Shown piece after piece: positions 44,948 through 54,818 of a stretch of 64,000 bases of DNA. This DNA comes from Chitinophagales bacterium. Its GTDB lineage: Bacteria > Bacteroidota > Bacteroidia > Chitinophagales > Saprospiraceae. Below the pieces are notes generated by a model, which did no database searches, was not told the DNA's origin, and saw only the letters and a list, made by a program, of their open reading frames with translations. The position numbers and the translations under genes are program-made. The number at the start of each line of letters is the position of its first letter. Positions within the stretch are counted from its first letter, which is position 1. The stretch lies in the NCBI GenBank assembly GCA_022360175.1, contig JAKSDI010000146.1, positions 48,195 to 112,194 of the forward strand. Direction: 5' to 3'.

Positions 44948-47335
44948 TTATATTTTTACAGTAAATCGAAGCGCATGCAGTCCATGTACTCCTTGTAGTT
45001 TCCCCAATTTGTAGTCTTCTATTTCATCGGTAATATATCCCTCTGAAATCAGGTATTCTGCAAAATCCAGATATTCTTGTCGATCCTTTTCTTGAAGGTA
45101 TACTATCGCAATTTTACCTGCCTGAGTCAGACGCTCACTAGTACCGTCAATCAAAGCTTTGTCAATCCTTTTTTTCAGAATCTCGTATCGGACATTATAG
45201 GCGCCATCCACGTCAAACTTTTTTTCTTCCATCATAAAGCGAATGGAAAGGGGAGAAGCGTATGCAAAAATGAGCTGTGCAGTAGTAATAGGTACGGGCA
45301 ATCGATCTTGCATGCCTTCAACTATGCGGGTAACCTCACACATATCTATCAATTGGGTGAGTCGTAAGTTGCGCAAGTGAAGCATATCAAAAGTGCCTTG
45401 TTGCAGTAGTGACTGCCCAATGTACATATTGTATTCAACCCCATCAGTTTTGTACTTTTCGAAATAATGAGGAAGAATTTGTTGTGAAATTTTTTCCTGT
45501 TCTTCCAAGTAACTGGAGATTGTGTTATTTACCATTGTAACACTATCTTCATAAGCTTTCCGCTTTCGGTATACAATGCCAAGATCTTCATCCAGGTAGC
45601 CATAATAGCTAGCAACTTTATCTGCCAGGTCAGGGAATTTTACTCTTAGGTCATTAAACAATGGGTGAATAGTATCGTGCAGCCATTCAACGATTCGCGA
45701 CTCATCATTCGAGTTAAAATCCGTTTCAAGGCCTTCTATGTTCTTTTCAACCTTGTTGCGCATTTGATAGAGCAAAGGATAATTGATAAGTTCGGTTCCG
45801 TATTTAAGGACTTTATCTGCTCTTTTCAGATTGTCTACAAGGTCTGCCTGTATAGCGTGATTTCTTTTAGATGAAGAACTTACTATATCTGCTTGAGCAT
45901 AAAGAGGATAAACATCATTAAACACGATAGGGTCAATCATGCTATAGGTCGGATTTTGCTCTCTTTTTTCCAGCAAATTATAAGAGGTTTCAACAAACTT
46001 CCATTCAATGCTGGGGTGAACCGCAGTATACTGTTCTCTGATAATAGCTTCAACTCTATTGTCAATTTCTTCCCGGCTACGTTCAACAGCCATGCTAAAT
46101 AGCCCAACAATTTCCTTAAACTTTATTTCTATAAAACTGTGCAGCTTATATGCTTGAGGGCTACCGATTTCCAACAAGCCAATCACCTTCTGATCTTTAT
46201 TGAATAAAGGAGCAACAATAATGCTTTTTATCCCCTTTGCCAGCAATTTTTCTTCAATCGGCGTTTTGACACTAACCGCTTCTAAATCTTCAATTAATAC
46301 GGTTTCCTTGTACTTACAGGCTTTTTCGTATATAGAATTCTTATTTTCAGGAGATAACAAGCGATCCTGCTGATCTGCAAGAAAATCAAAACGTATTTTA
46401 TATTTATGAGAAACTGTATTCTTAACAGGATAGTCGATGGCTGTAATACCCATCTTCAGTTTTGGCTGTTTAAAATAGGTACGTAGCAATTTTTCCAGAT
46501 GATCTACCTTGTTTTGCTCTACTACAGCTTCTCTTTCCAGGAGGGCAAATTTTAGCTGAGAAAGTGCATTCTCTTCTGTAATGTCTATAAGTGAACTTAC
46601 TGTGAAGCCATGGAATTCAAAGTTTTCAGGAGGTAAGTAATCCAACCATAGATCGAGATTATAGACATTGCTCAAAAGATAATTGATGTCCTCTTGTGTT
46701 AATGGCTTTAGAGGCTTGGTTTGAACAATCTCCATGAATTGATCATCAATGTCGATTTTGTAGTGATTTTCTAATTCCGCTCCTGGCCACTGTATCGAAA
46801 TACCGTATGGCATAATTACATCCAGTTTCTGCCCATAAAATTTATTCAAAATCATACTACAAGCAGTGATGACCATACTGTTGTACATCAGCTCTTTTTT
46901 CTGATTCAGGACATAGCTGGCCTTTTTTTTCTCCATAATCTCTTTCAGATTAGAGGTACAGAAAATAGGTGCTATGTCGAAAGGGGCAGATATTTTTACC
47001 AGCCGGGACTGTTGCCTTACAGGAGGAATAATCATCATCATGAGTAGCTGCATCAACTCAGGATAAGCTGCTAACTGCGTGCGATCTTCTATTGGCTTTT
47101 GGAAAATTTCTTCCTGTTTAAGTTGTCCCAATACACTATCTGCTATTGTAGAAATGGAAGAAGATGTATGTTCATCCGCTTTTTCTTCCATCATCTCTAT
47201 TAATGGCAGGAAACTTAATTTGCAGGCATACGGAAGTTTTTGCATTCCGAACATTTCTTCAAATTCGGATGCCTTGTTAAGGAAATTCGTGTCTTCAGTA
47301 AGATTTGCTTCTTGTGATACTGTGTGAGTGACCAT
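44948..47335 (-). CDS. Large cytoplasmic GAF-domain protein
   Basis: A 795-residue soluble protein. Residues about 340-460 are a GAF domain (KSIIVAPLFNKDQKVIGLLE followed by IGSP), flanked by long helical regions; the N-terminal third is a conserved Bacteroidota domain without known name, and the C-terminal 250 residues are another (YNMYIGQSLLQQGTFDMLH, then LRNLRLTQL). No kinase, cyclase or DNA-binding domain is attached, so it is a small-molecule sensor whose output is unknown. It is divergent from era. Confidence 0.8.
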   Translation of the reverse strand: MVTHTVSQEANLTEDTNFLNKASEFEEMFGMQKLPYACKLSFLPLIEMMEEKADEHTSSSISTIADSVLGQLKQEEIFQKPIEDRTQLAAYPELMQLLMMMIIPPVRQQSRLVKISAPFDIAPIFCTSNLKEIMEKKKASYVLNQKKELMYNSMVITACSMILNKFYGQKLDVIMPYGISIQWPGAELENHYKIDIDDQFMEIVQTKPLKPLTQEDINYLLSNVYNLDLWLDYLPPENFEFHGFTVSSLIDITEENALSQLKFALLEREAVVEQNKVDHLEKLLRTYFKQPKLKMGITAIDYPVKNTVSHKYKIRFDFLADQQDRLLSPENKNSIYEKACKYKETVLIEDLEAVSVKTPIEEKLLAKGIKSIIVAPLFNKDQKVIGLLEIGSPQAYKLHSFIEIKFKEIVGLFSMAVERSREEIDNRVEAIIREQYTAVHPSIEWKFVETSYNLLEKREQNPTYSMIDPIVFNDVYPLYAQADIVSSSSKRNHAIQADLVDNLKRADKVLKYGTELINYPLLYQMRNKVEKNIEGLETDFNSNDESRIVEWLHDTIHPLFNDLRVKFPDLADKVASYYGYLDEDLGIVYRKRKAYEDSVTMVNNTISSYLEEQEKISQQILPHYFEKYKTDGVEYNMYIGQSLLQQGTFDMLHLRNLRLTQLIDMCEVTRIVEGMQDRLPVPITTAQLIFAYASPLSIRFMMEEKKFDVDGAYNVRYEILKKRIDKALIDGTSERLTQAGKIAIVYLQEKDRQEYLDFAEYLISEGYITDEIEDYKLGKLQGVHGLHALRFTVKI

Positions 47336-47419
47336 CTTCTAATCAATTGGATTTCATACATATAACATCATAAAGCCCCGAAAGGATGGGAATAGGTATA
47401 ACAAGTAGGCCGACTTCTG

Positions 47420-47427
47420 TATCTTTG
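47420..47427 (+). promoter_or_regulatory. Putative -7 box of era
   Basis: TATCTTTG fits TAnnTTTG, 45 bases upstream of the era ATG; no clear -33 TTG is present. Confidence 0.45.
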
Positions 47428-47472
47428 TAGATGAAATTAGTAAAAATTACGACGTGAATATAATTTTTGTCT

Positions 47473-48369
47473 ATGCATAAGTCAGGTTTTGTGAATATCA
47501 TAGGTAGGCCGAATGTGGGGAAATCGACCCTGATGAATGCATTGGTCGGAGAGCGGATGTCAATCATTACCAATAAGCCCCAAACTACTCGTCATCGGAT
47601 TATTGGTATCTTAAGCGACGATGATTTTCAGATTATCTTTTCTGATACTCCAGGAGTTATACAGGACCCGGCATACAAGATGCAGGAAGCAATGAACCGA
47701 TTTGTGCATAGTTCATTTGAAGATGCAGATATCGTTTTATTTGTAACAGAGAAGGGAGAAGTTTTTGAAGATGATGATCCAATCATTCAGCGCCTTCATT
47801 CGATAAAGGTGCCATTGTTTTTGGTGGTCAATAAGATTGATCAGATGAAAGGCGAAGATGTGTTGCAGTTGATTAAAGAATGGAATGATCGTTTGGAATT
47901 TACAGAAAGTGTGCCAATATCAGCCCTTCATAAAAATAATACTGAACGTCTTTTAGAAGTGATAAGGAAATATTTGCCGGAAGGCCCTGCTTATTATCCT
48001 AAAGATCAGTTGACAGATCGGCCAGAGCGTTTTTTTGTAAGCGAAATTATTCGTGAGCAAATACTTCAGCAATATAAGCAGGAGGTACCTTACTCTTGTG
48101 AGGTATTGGTGATTGCTTTTCAGGAAGATACAACTAAAAGAGGAGAGCCACTTGTGAGGATCAGTGCAGAAATCTTTGTTGCACGTAAAACGCAGAAAGG
48201 GATCATTATAGGAAAAAGCGGAAGTGCAATAAAAAGACTGGGAATGGAAGCACGTAAATCTATTGAAACCTTCCTGGAAAAGAAGGTATTTTTAGAATTA
48301 CATGTTAAGGTAAAGGATAATTGGCGGAATGATGAACGCCAATTACGACATTTTGGTTACCAAGGCTAA
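47473..48369 (+). CDS. era: GTPase Era
   Basis: A 298-residue Ras-like GTPase required for 16S rRNA maturation and 30S assembly. G1 is GRPNVGKSTL, G2 lies in KPQTTRH, G3 is DTPG, G4 is NKID. The C-terminal KH domain has GIIIGKSGSAIKRLG. The ATG at 47473 is preferred over a TTG two codons upstream. It is followed 70 bases later by der, forming a small GTPase pair. Confidence 0.97.
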   Translation: MHKSGFVNIIGRPNVGKSTLMNALVGERMSIITNKPQTTRHRIIGILSDDDFQIIFSDTPGVIQDPAYKMQEAMNRFVHSSFEDADIVLFVTEKGEVFEDDDPIIQRLHSIKVPLFLVVNKIDQMKGEDVLQLIKEWNDRLEFTESVPISALHKNNTERLLEVIRKYLPEGPAYYPKDQLTDRPERFFVSEIIREQILQQYKQEVPYSCEVLVIAFQEDTTKRGEPLVRISAEIFVARKTQKGIIIGKSGSAIKRLGMEARKSIETFLEKKVFLELHVKVKDNWRNDERQLRHFGYQG

Positions 48370-48439
48370 AGCCTAATCGTCTAATATAGAAGGAATTTTC
48401 GTACCTTCGCAGACTTTTTGAAAACAGAGTATAGAGCAT

Positions 48440-49747
48440 ATGAGAAATAATATAGTGGCGATAGTAGGGCGCCCTAATGTAGGAAAATCAACTTTCTACA
48501 ATCGCCTCATAGGGGAACGCCAGGCTATTATCGATGATATTAGTGGAGTGACACGTGATCGGCAGTACGGTAGCAGTTTCTGGAATGGTAAGACATTTAC
48601 CGTTGTAGATACAGGTGGGTTTGTAAAAAATTCGGATGATGTATTTGAAGCAGCTATACGTTCTCAGGTGCAAATCGCTATAGATGAAGCTCGTGTGATT
48701 ATTTTTATGGTAGATGTAACCACGGGCATCACAGATCTCGATGCAGAAGTAGCTGATATGTTACGACGCTCTGTAAAGCCTGTATTTTTGGCTGTGAATA
48801 AGGTGGATAATAATAAGCGAATGATCGAAGCAAATGAATTTTGGGCATTGGGCTTTGATCACACTTTTTTCCTTTCTTCTCTAACAGGAAGTGGCTCAGG
48901 AGATTTGCTGGATGCTGTGGCAGAACACATTGATGCAGATGAAGATGAAGAGGAAGACAAAATTCCTCGCTTTGCTATTGTAGGTCAACCAAATGTTGGA
49001 AAGTCTTCACTTACTAATGCTCTGCTAGGAGAGGAACGTAATATTGTAACGGATGTGGCCGGCACCACCCGTGATTCTATTCATGCTCGCTACTCTAAAT
49101 TCGATAAAGAGTTTTTGTTGATAGATACTGCGGGTATTCGAAAGAAGTCCAGAGTACATGAGGATTTAGAGTTTTATTCTGTTATGCGGGCAGTAAAAGC
49201 TATTGAGGAAGCCGATGTGTGCCTGCTGATGGTAGATGCTCAAACGGGGATTGAGTCACAGGATATGAATATATTCCGGTTGGCACAGCGGAGGAATAAA
49301 GGAATTGCCATCCTTGTTAACAAATGGGATTTGCTTGAGAAGGAAACCAACACGGCTCGTGATTATGAAAAGGAATTAAGGCAAAAAATAGCTCCATTTA
49401 CAGATGTACCCATCGTATTTATCTCTGTAACCGAAAAACAACGAATCTATAAAGCGATTGAAGTGGCGATGGAAGTATACGAAAATCGTTCTCGCAAAAT
49501 TAAAACTTCTGAACTGAATGATGTGATGTTGCAGGCCATTGAGCGTTACCCTCCGCCATCACACCGCGGACGTTTTGTCAAGATCAAATATATAACGCAG
49601 TTGCCTACTTACTATCCTGCTTTTGCATTCTTCTGTAATAACCCTAAGCATGTGAAAGAGAATTATCGCAATTATCTGGAAAATCAGTTGCGTGAACACT
49701 TCAACTTTAGAGGAGTGCCAATTAGCGTATTCTTTAGGAAGAAGTAA
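48440..49747 (+). CDS. der: GTPase Der (EngA)
   Basis: A 435-residue double GTPase needed for 50S ribosome assembly. G domain 1 has GRPNVGKSTF, DTGG and NKVD; G domain 2 has GQPNVGKSSL, DTAG and NKWD. The C-terminal KH-like domain contains PPSHRGRFVKIKYITQ. Spacing and length are normal. A TACCTTCG box (48402-48409) may be its own -7 element, although it deviates from the consensus at one position. Confidence 0.98.
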   Translation: MRNNIVAIVGRPNVGKSTFYNRLIGERQAIIDDISGVTRDRQYGSSFWNGKTFTVVDTGGFVKNSDDVFEAAIRSQVQIAIDEARVIIFMVDVTTGITDLDAEVADMLRRSVKPVFLAVNKVDNNKRMIEANEFWALGFDHTFFLSSLTGSGSGDLLDAVAEHIDADEDEEEDKIPRFAIVGQPNVGKSSLTNALLGEERNIVTDVAGTTRDSIHARYSKFDKEFLLIDTAGIRKKSRVHEDLEFYSVMRAVKAIEEADVCLLMVDAQTGIESQDMNIFRLAQRRNKGIAILVNKWDLLEKETNTARDYEKELRQKIAPFTDVPIVFISVTEKQRIYKAIEVAMEVYENRSRKIKTSELNDVMLQAIERYPPPSHRGRFVKIKYITQLPTYYPAFAFFCNNPKHVKENYRNYLENQLREHFNFRGVPISVFFRKK

Positions 49748-49897
49748 AAACATCTTCAGGAGGGTAAATTAATCGAGGGCCTCTCTTTCAGAGATAATGC
49801 CAAGATGTTAAAGAATGTGCTTTCTTCTTTATTCGATATGAAGGGAAGCTTATATTTGTGCTGCTTTAAAACCAATCCACTAACCAACTAAAGAGGA

Positions 49898-50443
49898 ATG
49901 CCATTTACAAAAACCCCCATAGAGGATTTGCTTATCTTCGATCCTAATATATGGGATGATGAACGCGGTTACTTTTACGAAGCCTATAATCAGAAAACAT
50001 TTGCAGCGGCAGGAATTACTCGGCCATTTGTACAGGACAATCAAGCTCGCTCTACCTATGGAGTGTTGAGGGGGTTGCATTATCAGGTAGGAGAGTTTGC
50101 TCAGGCAAAACTGGTAAGGGTTATTGAAGGAGAAGTATTGGATATTGCAGTTGATCTACGAGAAGACTCACCTACTTATGGACATTGGCATAGTGTGCTG
50201 CTGAGCGCAGAAAATAAGCGACAGTTTTACGTGCCCAGAGGTTTTGCTCATGGCTATGTAGTTTTGAGCCCTGTTGCAGAATTTTTCTATAAATGTGATA
50301 ATTTTTACTCCAAGCCACACGAAGGTGGTATCCTTTATAATGATCCTAAGCTTGATATTGATTGGGAGGTCGATTTGTCAGAAGTTATTCTTTCTGCAAA
50401 AGATAAGGAGTTTCCTAAATTTGGCCAACATAGCACGGAGTAA
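49898..50443 (+). CDS. rfbC: dTDP-4-dehydrorhamnose 3,5-epimerase
   Basis: A 181-residue cupin epimerase of the dTDP-L-rhamnose pathway. It has the N-terminal FDPNIWDDERGYFYEAYNQ region, the substrate-binding QDNQARS, the catalytic His in VLRGLHYQ, PRGFAHGYVVLS and the Tyr-containing FYKCDNFYSKPHEGG. The other rhamnose genes (rfbA, rfbB, rfbD) are not in the window, so it is an orphan here. A rho-independent terminator follows. Confidence 0.96.
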   Translation: MPFTKTPIEDLLIFDPNIWDDERGYFYEAYNQKTFAAAGITRPFVQDNQARSTYGVLRGLHYQVGEFAQAKLVRVIEGEVLDIAVDLREDSPTYGHWHSVLLSAENKRQFYVPRGFAHGYVVLSPVAEFFYKCDNFYSKPHEGGILYNDPKLDIDWEVDLSEVILSAKDKEFPKFGQHSTE

Positions 50444-50456
50444 GAGTGATATAAAA

Positions 50457-50501
50457 GCCCGTTCCAATGTTTTATATGACATTTGGAAACGGGCCTTTTT
50501 T
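50457..50501 (+). terminator. Intrinsic terminator after rfbC
   Basis: GCCCGTTCCAATGT (50457-50470) pairs with ACATTTGGAAACGGGC (50479-50494) with two single-base bulges, followed by a run of T (50496-50501). Confidence 0.85.
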
Positions 50502-50511
50502 AAGGTAATAT

Positions 50512-51165
50512 TTACCTTGCATATTTTTTAGGAAGCTCTCCTCTGCTATTGAGCCATCCTGCAGGAGCATACGCAAATCCTCTGCCATCGTATTCAACCT
50601 TCACTAGCAAGCCTTTTTTATTGGCTAGCTTATGTAGGCTTCTGTTAAGCATAATTTTAATTTCATTTGCATCTGCCTGGATGCTCTCACTATTACCAGC
50701 CATATCCAAAATGTCGGAAGAGATCAAAGCTGTTTGTTTTTGTTCCAGGCAATCCATGACAAAGTTATCCCAGTTTGATAAACGATAACCTTTGCCTTTA
50801 GGGCGTTCATTGGCGGCAGAAGCTGCTGAACTTTCTTTTCGTGGACGGCCAGGCCCTCTCTTAGGTTTGTCTTCTGATGATAGTTTCTTGTTGGCAGGAC
50901 GACCTCTTCTTGTCTTTCTTTGTGGTGCTTCAGCTGCTTGATCTGTACTAGCAACAGCTTGATCTTCTTCGCTACTCGCTGAAGGTAGCTCAGGAAGATT
51001 GGGCTGTTCTAAAGCATAAGTTTCTTCTGCTTGTGTACCATAAGATTTTAATTCAGCTATAATTTGATTCGTTTTGTGAACTTGAAAATGTAGCTTCCTC
51101 AAATCAGACTGGTATCCACTGATTAAATCCCTGATTTCCAGGGGAGTTAGGTTGTTAAATGACAT
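50512..51165 (-). CDS. AT-hook DNA-binding protein
   Basis: A 217-residue protein from ATG 51165; 30 upstream in-frame residues look non-coding. The N-terminus is helical (NLTPLEIRDLISGYQSDLRK) followed by a coiled-coil-like helix. The middle is low-complexity and has two AT-hook cores, RRGRPANK and RGPGRPRKES, that bind the minor groove of A/T-rich DNA. The C-terminal 90 residues resemble a winged-helix-like module (KLANKKGLLVKVEYDGRGFA). It may be a nucleoid or regulatory protein. It converges on the rfbC terminator. Confidence 0.75.
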   Translation of the reverse strand: MSFNNLTPLEIRDLISGYQSDLRKLHFQVHKTNQIIAELKSYGTQAEETYALEQPNLPELPSASSEEDQAVASTDQAAEAPQRKTRRGRPANKKLSSEDKPKRGPGRPRKESSAASAANERPKGKGYRLSNWDNFVMDCLEQKQTALISSDILDMAGNSESIQADANEIKIMLNRSLHKLANKKGLLVKVEYDGRGFAYAPAGWLNSRGELPKKYAR

Positions 51166-51461
51166 GCTGTTTCGATTTTTTCGCTGTAAAACAAAAATGT
51201 TAGAACTAATACGGCAAATTAGGGGCGTGTGGGAGTGTCTTGCGTGTATATGCAATTGATTATCAATTGCATGCGTGTTTATGGCTGCATTGACTTTAAG
51301 TTTAAAATTTTTTATTACGCTGTAAAATCTCGTTGCAAATAAATATTACCTGCAATTATTTTGAACACTAAACTAGTAAAAATGATCTTTTTATTAAAAT
51401 ATTCGCTGTTTTATATTACAAAACATCAAAGAAACCTTTTAGTTTTTGATCAACATTGATT
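51166..51461. other. AT-rich intergenic region with a small palindrome
   Basis: Upstream of the AT-hook gene there is a dyad around GCATGCAATTGATAATCAATT near 51250-51275 (imperfect: GCAATTGAT/ATCAATTGC, 51251-51259 and 51262-51270). The remaining DNA to 51461 is A/T-rich, without ORFs, and might itself be a target for an AT-hook protein. Confidence 0.4.
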
Positions 51462-54400
51462 TTACATGCGCTTTTTTTTAATGAAAAACGATACCATGAT
51501 GATGATACCAACTAGGGCTAAGAGTAATAAATAGGTTTTTCCTGAAAGGGGAAAACCAGCATCAAAAATTATAGAATGCCCAATACCGACATTAATAAAA
51601 CCAGACCAGTAAAAAGGATGTTTTTGGGCTAGTGGAGATTTCAAATACTCTTTTTTTGCCAATTGGAGCGCTTCACTTACAGATGCTCCATCAGATAAAA
51701 ATTGGTAATAAAATTCCATCAAAAGGGCCGTAGATTGATCTTGAGCAGCCCACAATGATTGGGTGATATTCTGGCATCCTGTATGCATAAAACCACTGGC
51801 TAGGCTCAGCACTCCTTCTCCATATGAAAACTTGCCATGTCCTGTTTCACAAGCACTGAGAACAACTAATCTTGCACTTAAAATTAAATTATAGAGTTCA
51901 TAGGTATACAATGGGCTATCTTCAGTTGATATTTCCGTGTCGTGAAATAATAATTTTGAAAAGAGAGGTGCATTTTCATCTGCTAGTCCATGAGTAGCTA
52001 GATGGATAATATCGTATTTGGGAGATTCATCCAGGAAAGTGTGTTTTAATGCTTGCTCGCCTATATAAAAATGTTCCTTGGGAAATAGTTTTTGTATGGC
52101 TTCTAATTCTTTTTTATTGCCTGAGATATAACTGGCAGATGTTTGTGGATTAGAAGAAAAATCAGGAGCAAAAGCAATTAGTTTTTTATCTGTTCTATTA
52201 TTTTCTACACTCAATAATAATTTTTGGAGTAGGCTTGCTGAATAGGTGTACGTAATGATATAATCATTAAATAAATAGGGCAACTCAGCATAATTAATTC
52301 CTGCACTTGTATTTGGGCTGGACAATAAACAGTCAAAAGGTAAATAGCTCAGCATTTGATCTGGCACTATTATGAGCTGATTACAGTTGGGAAAATCTGC
52401 TAAACTACTCTCTAATAGCAATGCGTACCATTGATGTGCCAATTTGGTATATTCATTGTAGTGGTCACGTGCTGATCCATTCGGAGGAGCTGATAGTGAT
52501 TGTCGAAAAGCCAGTATTTCATCTGTGAAATGATCAGGTTTAGGAATTTTTCTGTACGAGGAAGCATTACGCCCCAGAGTAAACAAATAAATGTATTGTT
52601 CTCCAACAAAAAATTCGGCCAAGAGGCTTTTATCATTTGGTAATAATGCCTGTACTTCTTTTTTGCTTATGCTTTGATTGATGTATTTTAGTTGGTAATA
52701 AGCACGATACTCATTTTCAAAAAAGTGGATTAATTGCTGCAACTCATTATTCAGTTCCAGCACCTTTTGGCTCCAAAAGGAAAGCTTAATTTGATCGGGT
52801 TTGTCTGAATAATTAGCTTCCTGTATTTTTTTATTATAGAATGCTAAATCTTTCTTTATGCTAATCTCGAGCTGCAGTAAAGAATCTGGTATTTGAGCAA
52901 ATAGTTTTGCCCTGTTATCCTGAAACCGCTCCTGCATCACTATTGCTTTATTGCGCTCAGCAAATTTGAAAGCTTTGTCTAGATAAGATTCTCGTTTTGT
53001 TAGCTCATATAGATTCAATGCTACTTCTATAGCTTGATCGTAAGATTGATGAGTTTCTTGAGTAAGCAATTGTTTAGAAACAGCCGAAAGATACTCCTGG
53101 CGCGTACTATCTGCCCAATGGAAAAGCAATTCGAAAGTGGCTATGGAGTATTCTAGATAACTTTCTGCGTCGAGTTGTTGGGGAGCTAGCTTGGCTAGTG
53201 CTATTGCTTTTTGGCGCAATATTCTGATGCCTTCAAAACGAGCATTTTTTTCTCCTTTATTTGGATTGTCAATCAGATTTGCACCTATACTGGAAGGGTA
53301 TAAATGCTGTAAGCCATTCTGAGCTTCTTCTAAAGCGGCTGCAGGTTCGCCTAGCTGCAAAAAAGCATCTGCTGTCACTCTGCTTAGTACAGCTTCTGTA
53401 AGAGGTGTTTTTTCTTCACTTGTAAGTAGGGCTTTTTTTGCTTGATCGAGATAGCCTAAAGCTATTTGCGGGGCATCGAGTGCGAGATATACTTCTCCCA
53501 TTCTTCTAAGGCTGAGATAGGCAAGATCAGGTGCTAGTGATTTTAATTTTATCGCCTTTTCTGCATATATTTTTGCTTGATCAAAGTTCTTGTTAAGGAT
53601 ATGATAACGAGCGATACTACAAAATAGAATAGTAAGATTGGCCGCATTTTCTTTAGATGGAGCACTTGATAATTGCTGACTTTTATTAAGCGCATCAAGA
53701 GAAAGTTCAAGGTCGCCTTTGGCAATATATACAAGTGCTAGATTATTGTATGAACTGGCTATATTGTCGGTTCTGCTTAGCGTCGCTTCCTTGAGTAAGA
53801 TGGCGTTTTGATAATAGTTGGTAGCCTGTTCATAATCTCCTTTTGAATAGTAATGGGCTCCAATATTATTGTAATAAGTACTCAACCTTAAAGAATCTTG
53901 CTTACCAGTTGTTGTCTTGCTAAGTAAGAAGCTTATAGCAGTCAGTGTATTTTCAAGGGCACCATCAAAGTTGCCCATTATATCATAATATACACCTGAA
54001 AGGCCGTGAATAATATCAGCAATATCATTATTGTCTTTTAAGTAGGCCTCGTGTATTTCCCGAGCTTTTAATAAGGGCTGCTCAACCTTTTCAAATTGTC
54101 CTAAGTGTAGATTAGCAACTGCTGTTCCTATTTTTGCAAAAGCAGCATTTTCCCACTTTTCCAGGGAGACAGACAAAGGGAATGACCGCTTATAAATAGC
54201 AATGGCACTATCGGCCTGGCCAGTTTCTAGCATTAACTCACCTCTACGGATGAGTGCTTTTTGGAGGAGGGAGTCACTAGGTGAAAGATGTGTTTCTATC
54301 AATTTTATGGCAATTTCACTTTGCTTCAGGCTTTCTTGTATTTGATCTGAAAATGATAGGACGTAGGCTAAAGTGATGCGATACTTGGCAAGTACTCTCC

Positions 54401-54605
54401 AGTCTTTATCAGCAGTGGCTTGTTTAATTTGTTTTCTTAATATGGATATAGCCTTTGCTTCTTCATTGATTTCTATAAGGCTATCAATCTGAGCCTCTGT
54501 AAGAGGAACAGGTGGTTTTGTTTGGCCGTTAACAAACTGGCAAAAGGAAAAGAGAATAAAGACGAAAAAGTAAATCTGTCGAGCAAAAACTTTAATAAAG
54601 GGCAT
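51462..54605 (-). CDS. TPR-repeat CHAT-domain membrane-anchored protease-like protein
   Basis: A 1047-residue protein with an N-terminal signal peptide (mature start after VNGQTK), about ten TPR/TPR_12 helix pairs (residues 40-460), a helical linker (480-680) and a C-terminal CHAT domain. The caspase-like dyad is His870 in IIHLATHGLADE and Cys918 in VVLSACETGHGKFS. A final transmembrane helix (KTYLLLLALVGIIIMVSFF) precedes a basic tail KKKRM. CHAT proteins act as proteases or scaffolds in programmed cell death and conflict systems; large TPR-CHAT proteins are abundant in Bacteroidota and cyanobacteria, usually with unknown targets. It is monocistronic. The protease domain would face the periplasm. 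Confidence 0.88.
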   Translation of the reverse strand: MPFIKVFARQIYFFVFILFSFCQFVNGQTKPPVPLTEAQIDSLIEINEEAKAISILRKQIKQATADKDWRVLAKYRITLAYVLSFSDQIQESLKQSEIAIKLIETHLSPSDSLLQKALIRRGELMLETGQADSAIAIYKRSFPLSVSLEKWENAAFAKIGTAVANLHLGQFEKVEQPLLKAREIHEAYLKDNNDIADIIHGLSGVYYDIMGNFDGALENTLTAISFLLSKTTTGKQDSLRLSTYYNNIGAHYYSKGDYEQATNYYQNAILLKEATLSRTDNIASSYNNLALVYIAKGDLELSLDALNKSQQLSSAPSKENAANLTILFCSIARYHILNKNFDQAKIYAEKAIKLKSLAPDLAYLSLRRMGEVYLALDAPQIALGYLDQAKKALLTSEEKTPLTEAVLSRVTADAFLQLGEPAAALEEAQNGLQHLYPSSIGANLIDNPNKGEKNARFEGIRILRQKAIALAKLAPQQLDAESYLEYSIATFELLFHWADSTRQEYLSAVSKQLLTQETHQSYDQAIEVALNLYELTKRESYLDKAFKFAERNKAIVMQERFQDNRAKLFAQIPDSLLQLEISIKKDLAFYNKKIQEANYSDKPDQIKLSFWSQKVLELNNELQQLIHFFENEYRAYYQLKYINQSISKKEVQALLPNDKSLLAEFFVGEQYIYLFTLGRNASSYRKIPKPDHFTDEILAFRQSLSAPPNGSARDHYNEYTKLAHQWYALLLESSLADFPNCNQLIIVPDQMLSYLPFDCLLSSPNTSAGINYAELPYLFNDYIITYTYSASLLQKLLLSVENNRTDKKLIAFAPDFSSNPQTSASYISGNKKELEAIQKLFPKEHFYIGEQALKHTFLDESPKYDIIHLATHGLADENAPLFSKLLFHDTEISTEDSPLYTYELYNLILSARLVVLSACETGHGKFSYGEGVLSLASGFMHTGCQNITQSLWAAQDQSTALLMEFYYQFLSDGASVSEALQLAKKEYLKSPLAQKHPFYWSGFINVGIGHSIIFDAGFPLSGKTYLLLLALVGIIIMVSFFIKKKRM

Positions 54606-54675
54606 ATAAGGGGAATTCAGGCATTAAAAAATCATTCTGATTACCTTCGGGATTTTCACGTACAAAGTAGTGATT

Positions 54676-54718
54676 AAAAAATAAATTCGACACGAATAAA
54701 ATGTCGAATTTATTTTTT
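54676..54718. terminator. Strong bidirectional terminator
   Basis: A perfect 17-base stem (54676-54692 with 54702-54718; cores AAATTCGACA and TGTCGAATTT) with a 9-base loop is followed by T-runs on both strands. It lies between the lipoprotein gene at 54819 and the TPR-CHAT gene, ending the former before the latter. Confidence 0.85.
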
Positions 54719-54818
54719 TTACCAGAGGCAATTAAAATGATTTTTGTCTTTGACAACTTTCTTCCCAAAAATAGTAGAAAAGCTGTCAAAGAACAAATTC
54801 CCCAATAAGTTCAAATAG

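Noticed and set aside
47336..47472. ORF on the minus strand (47343-47573) overlapping the start of era
   Set aside because: It is antisense to the conserved GTPase P-loop region and has no family features.
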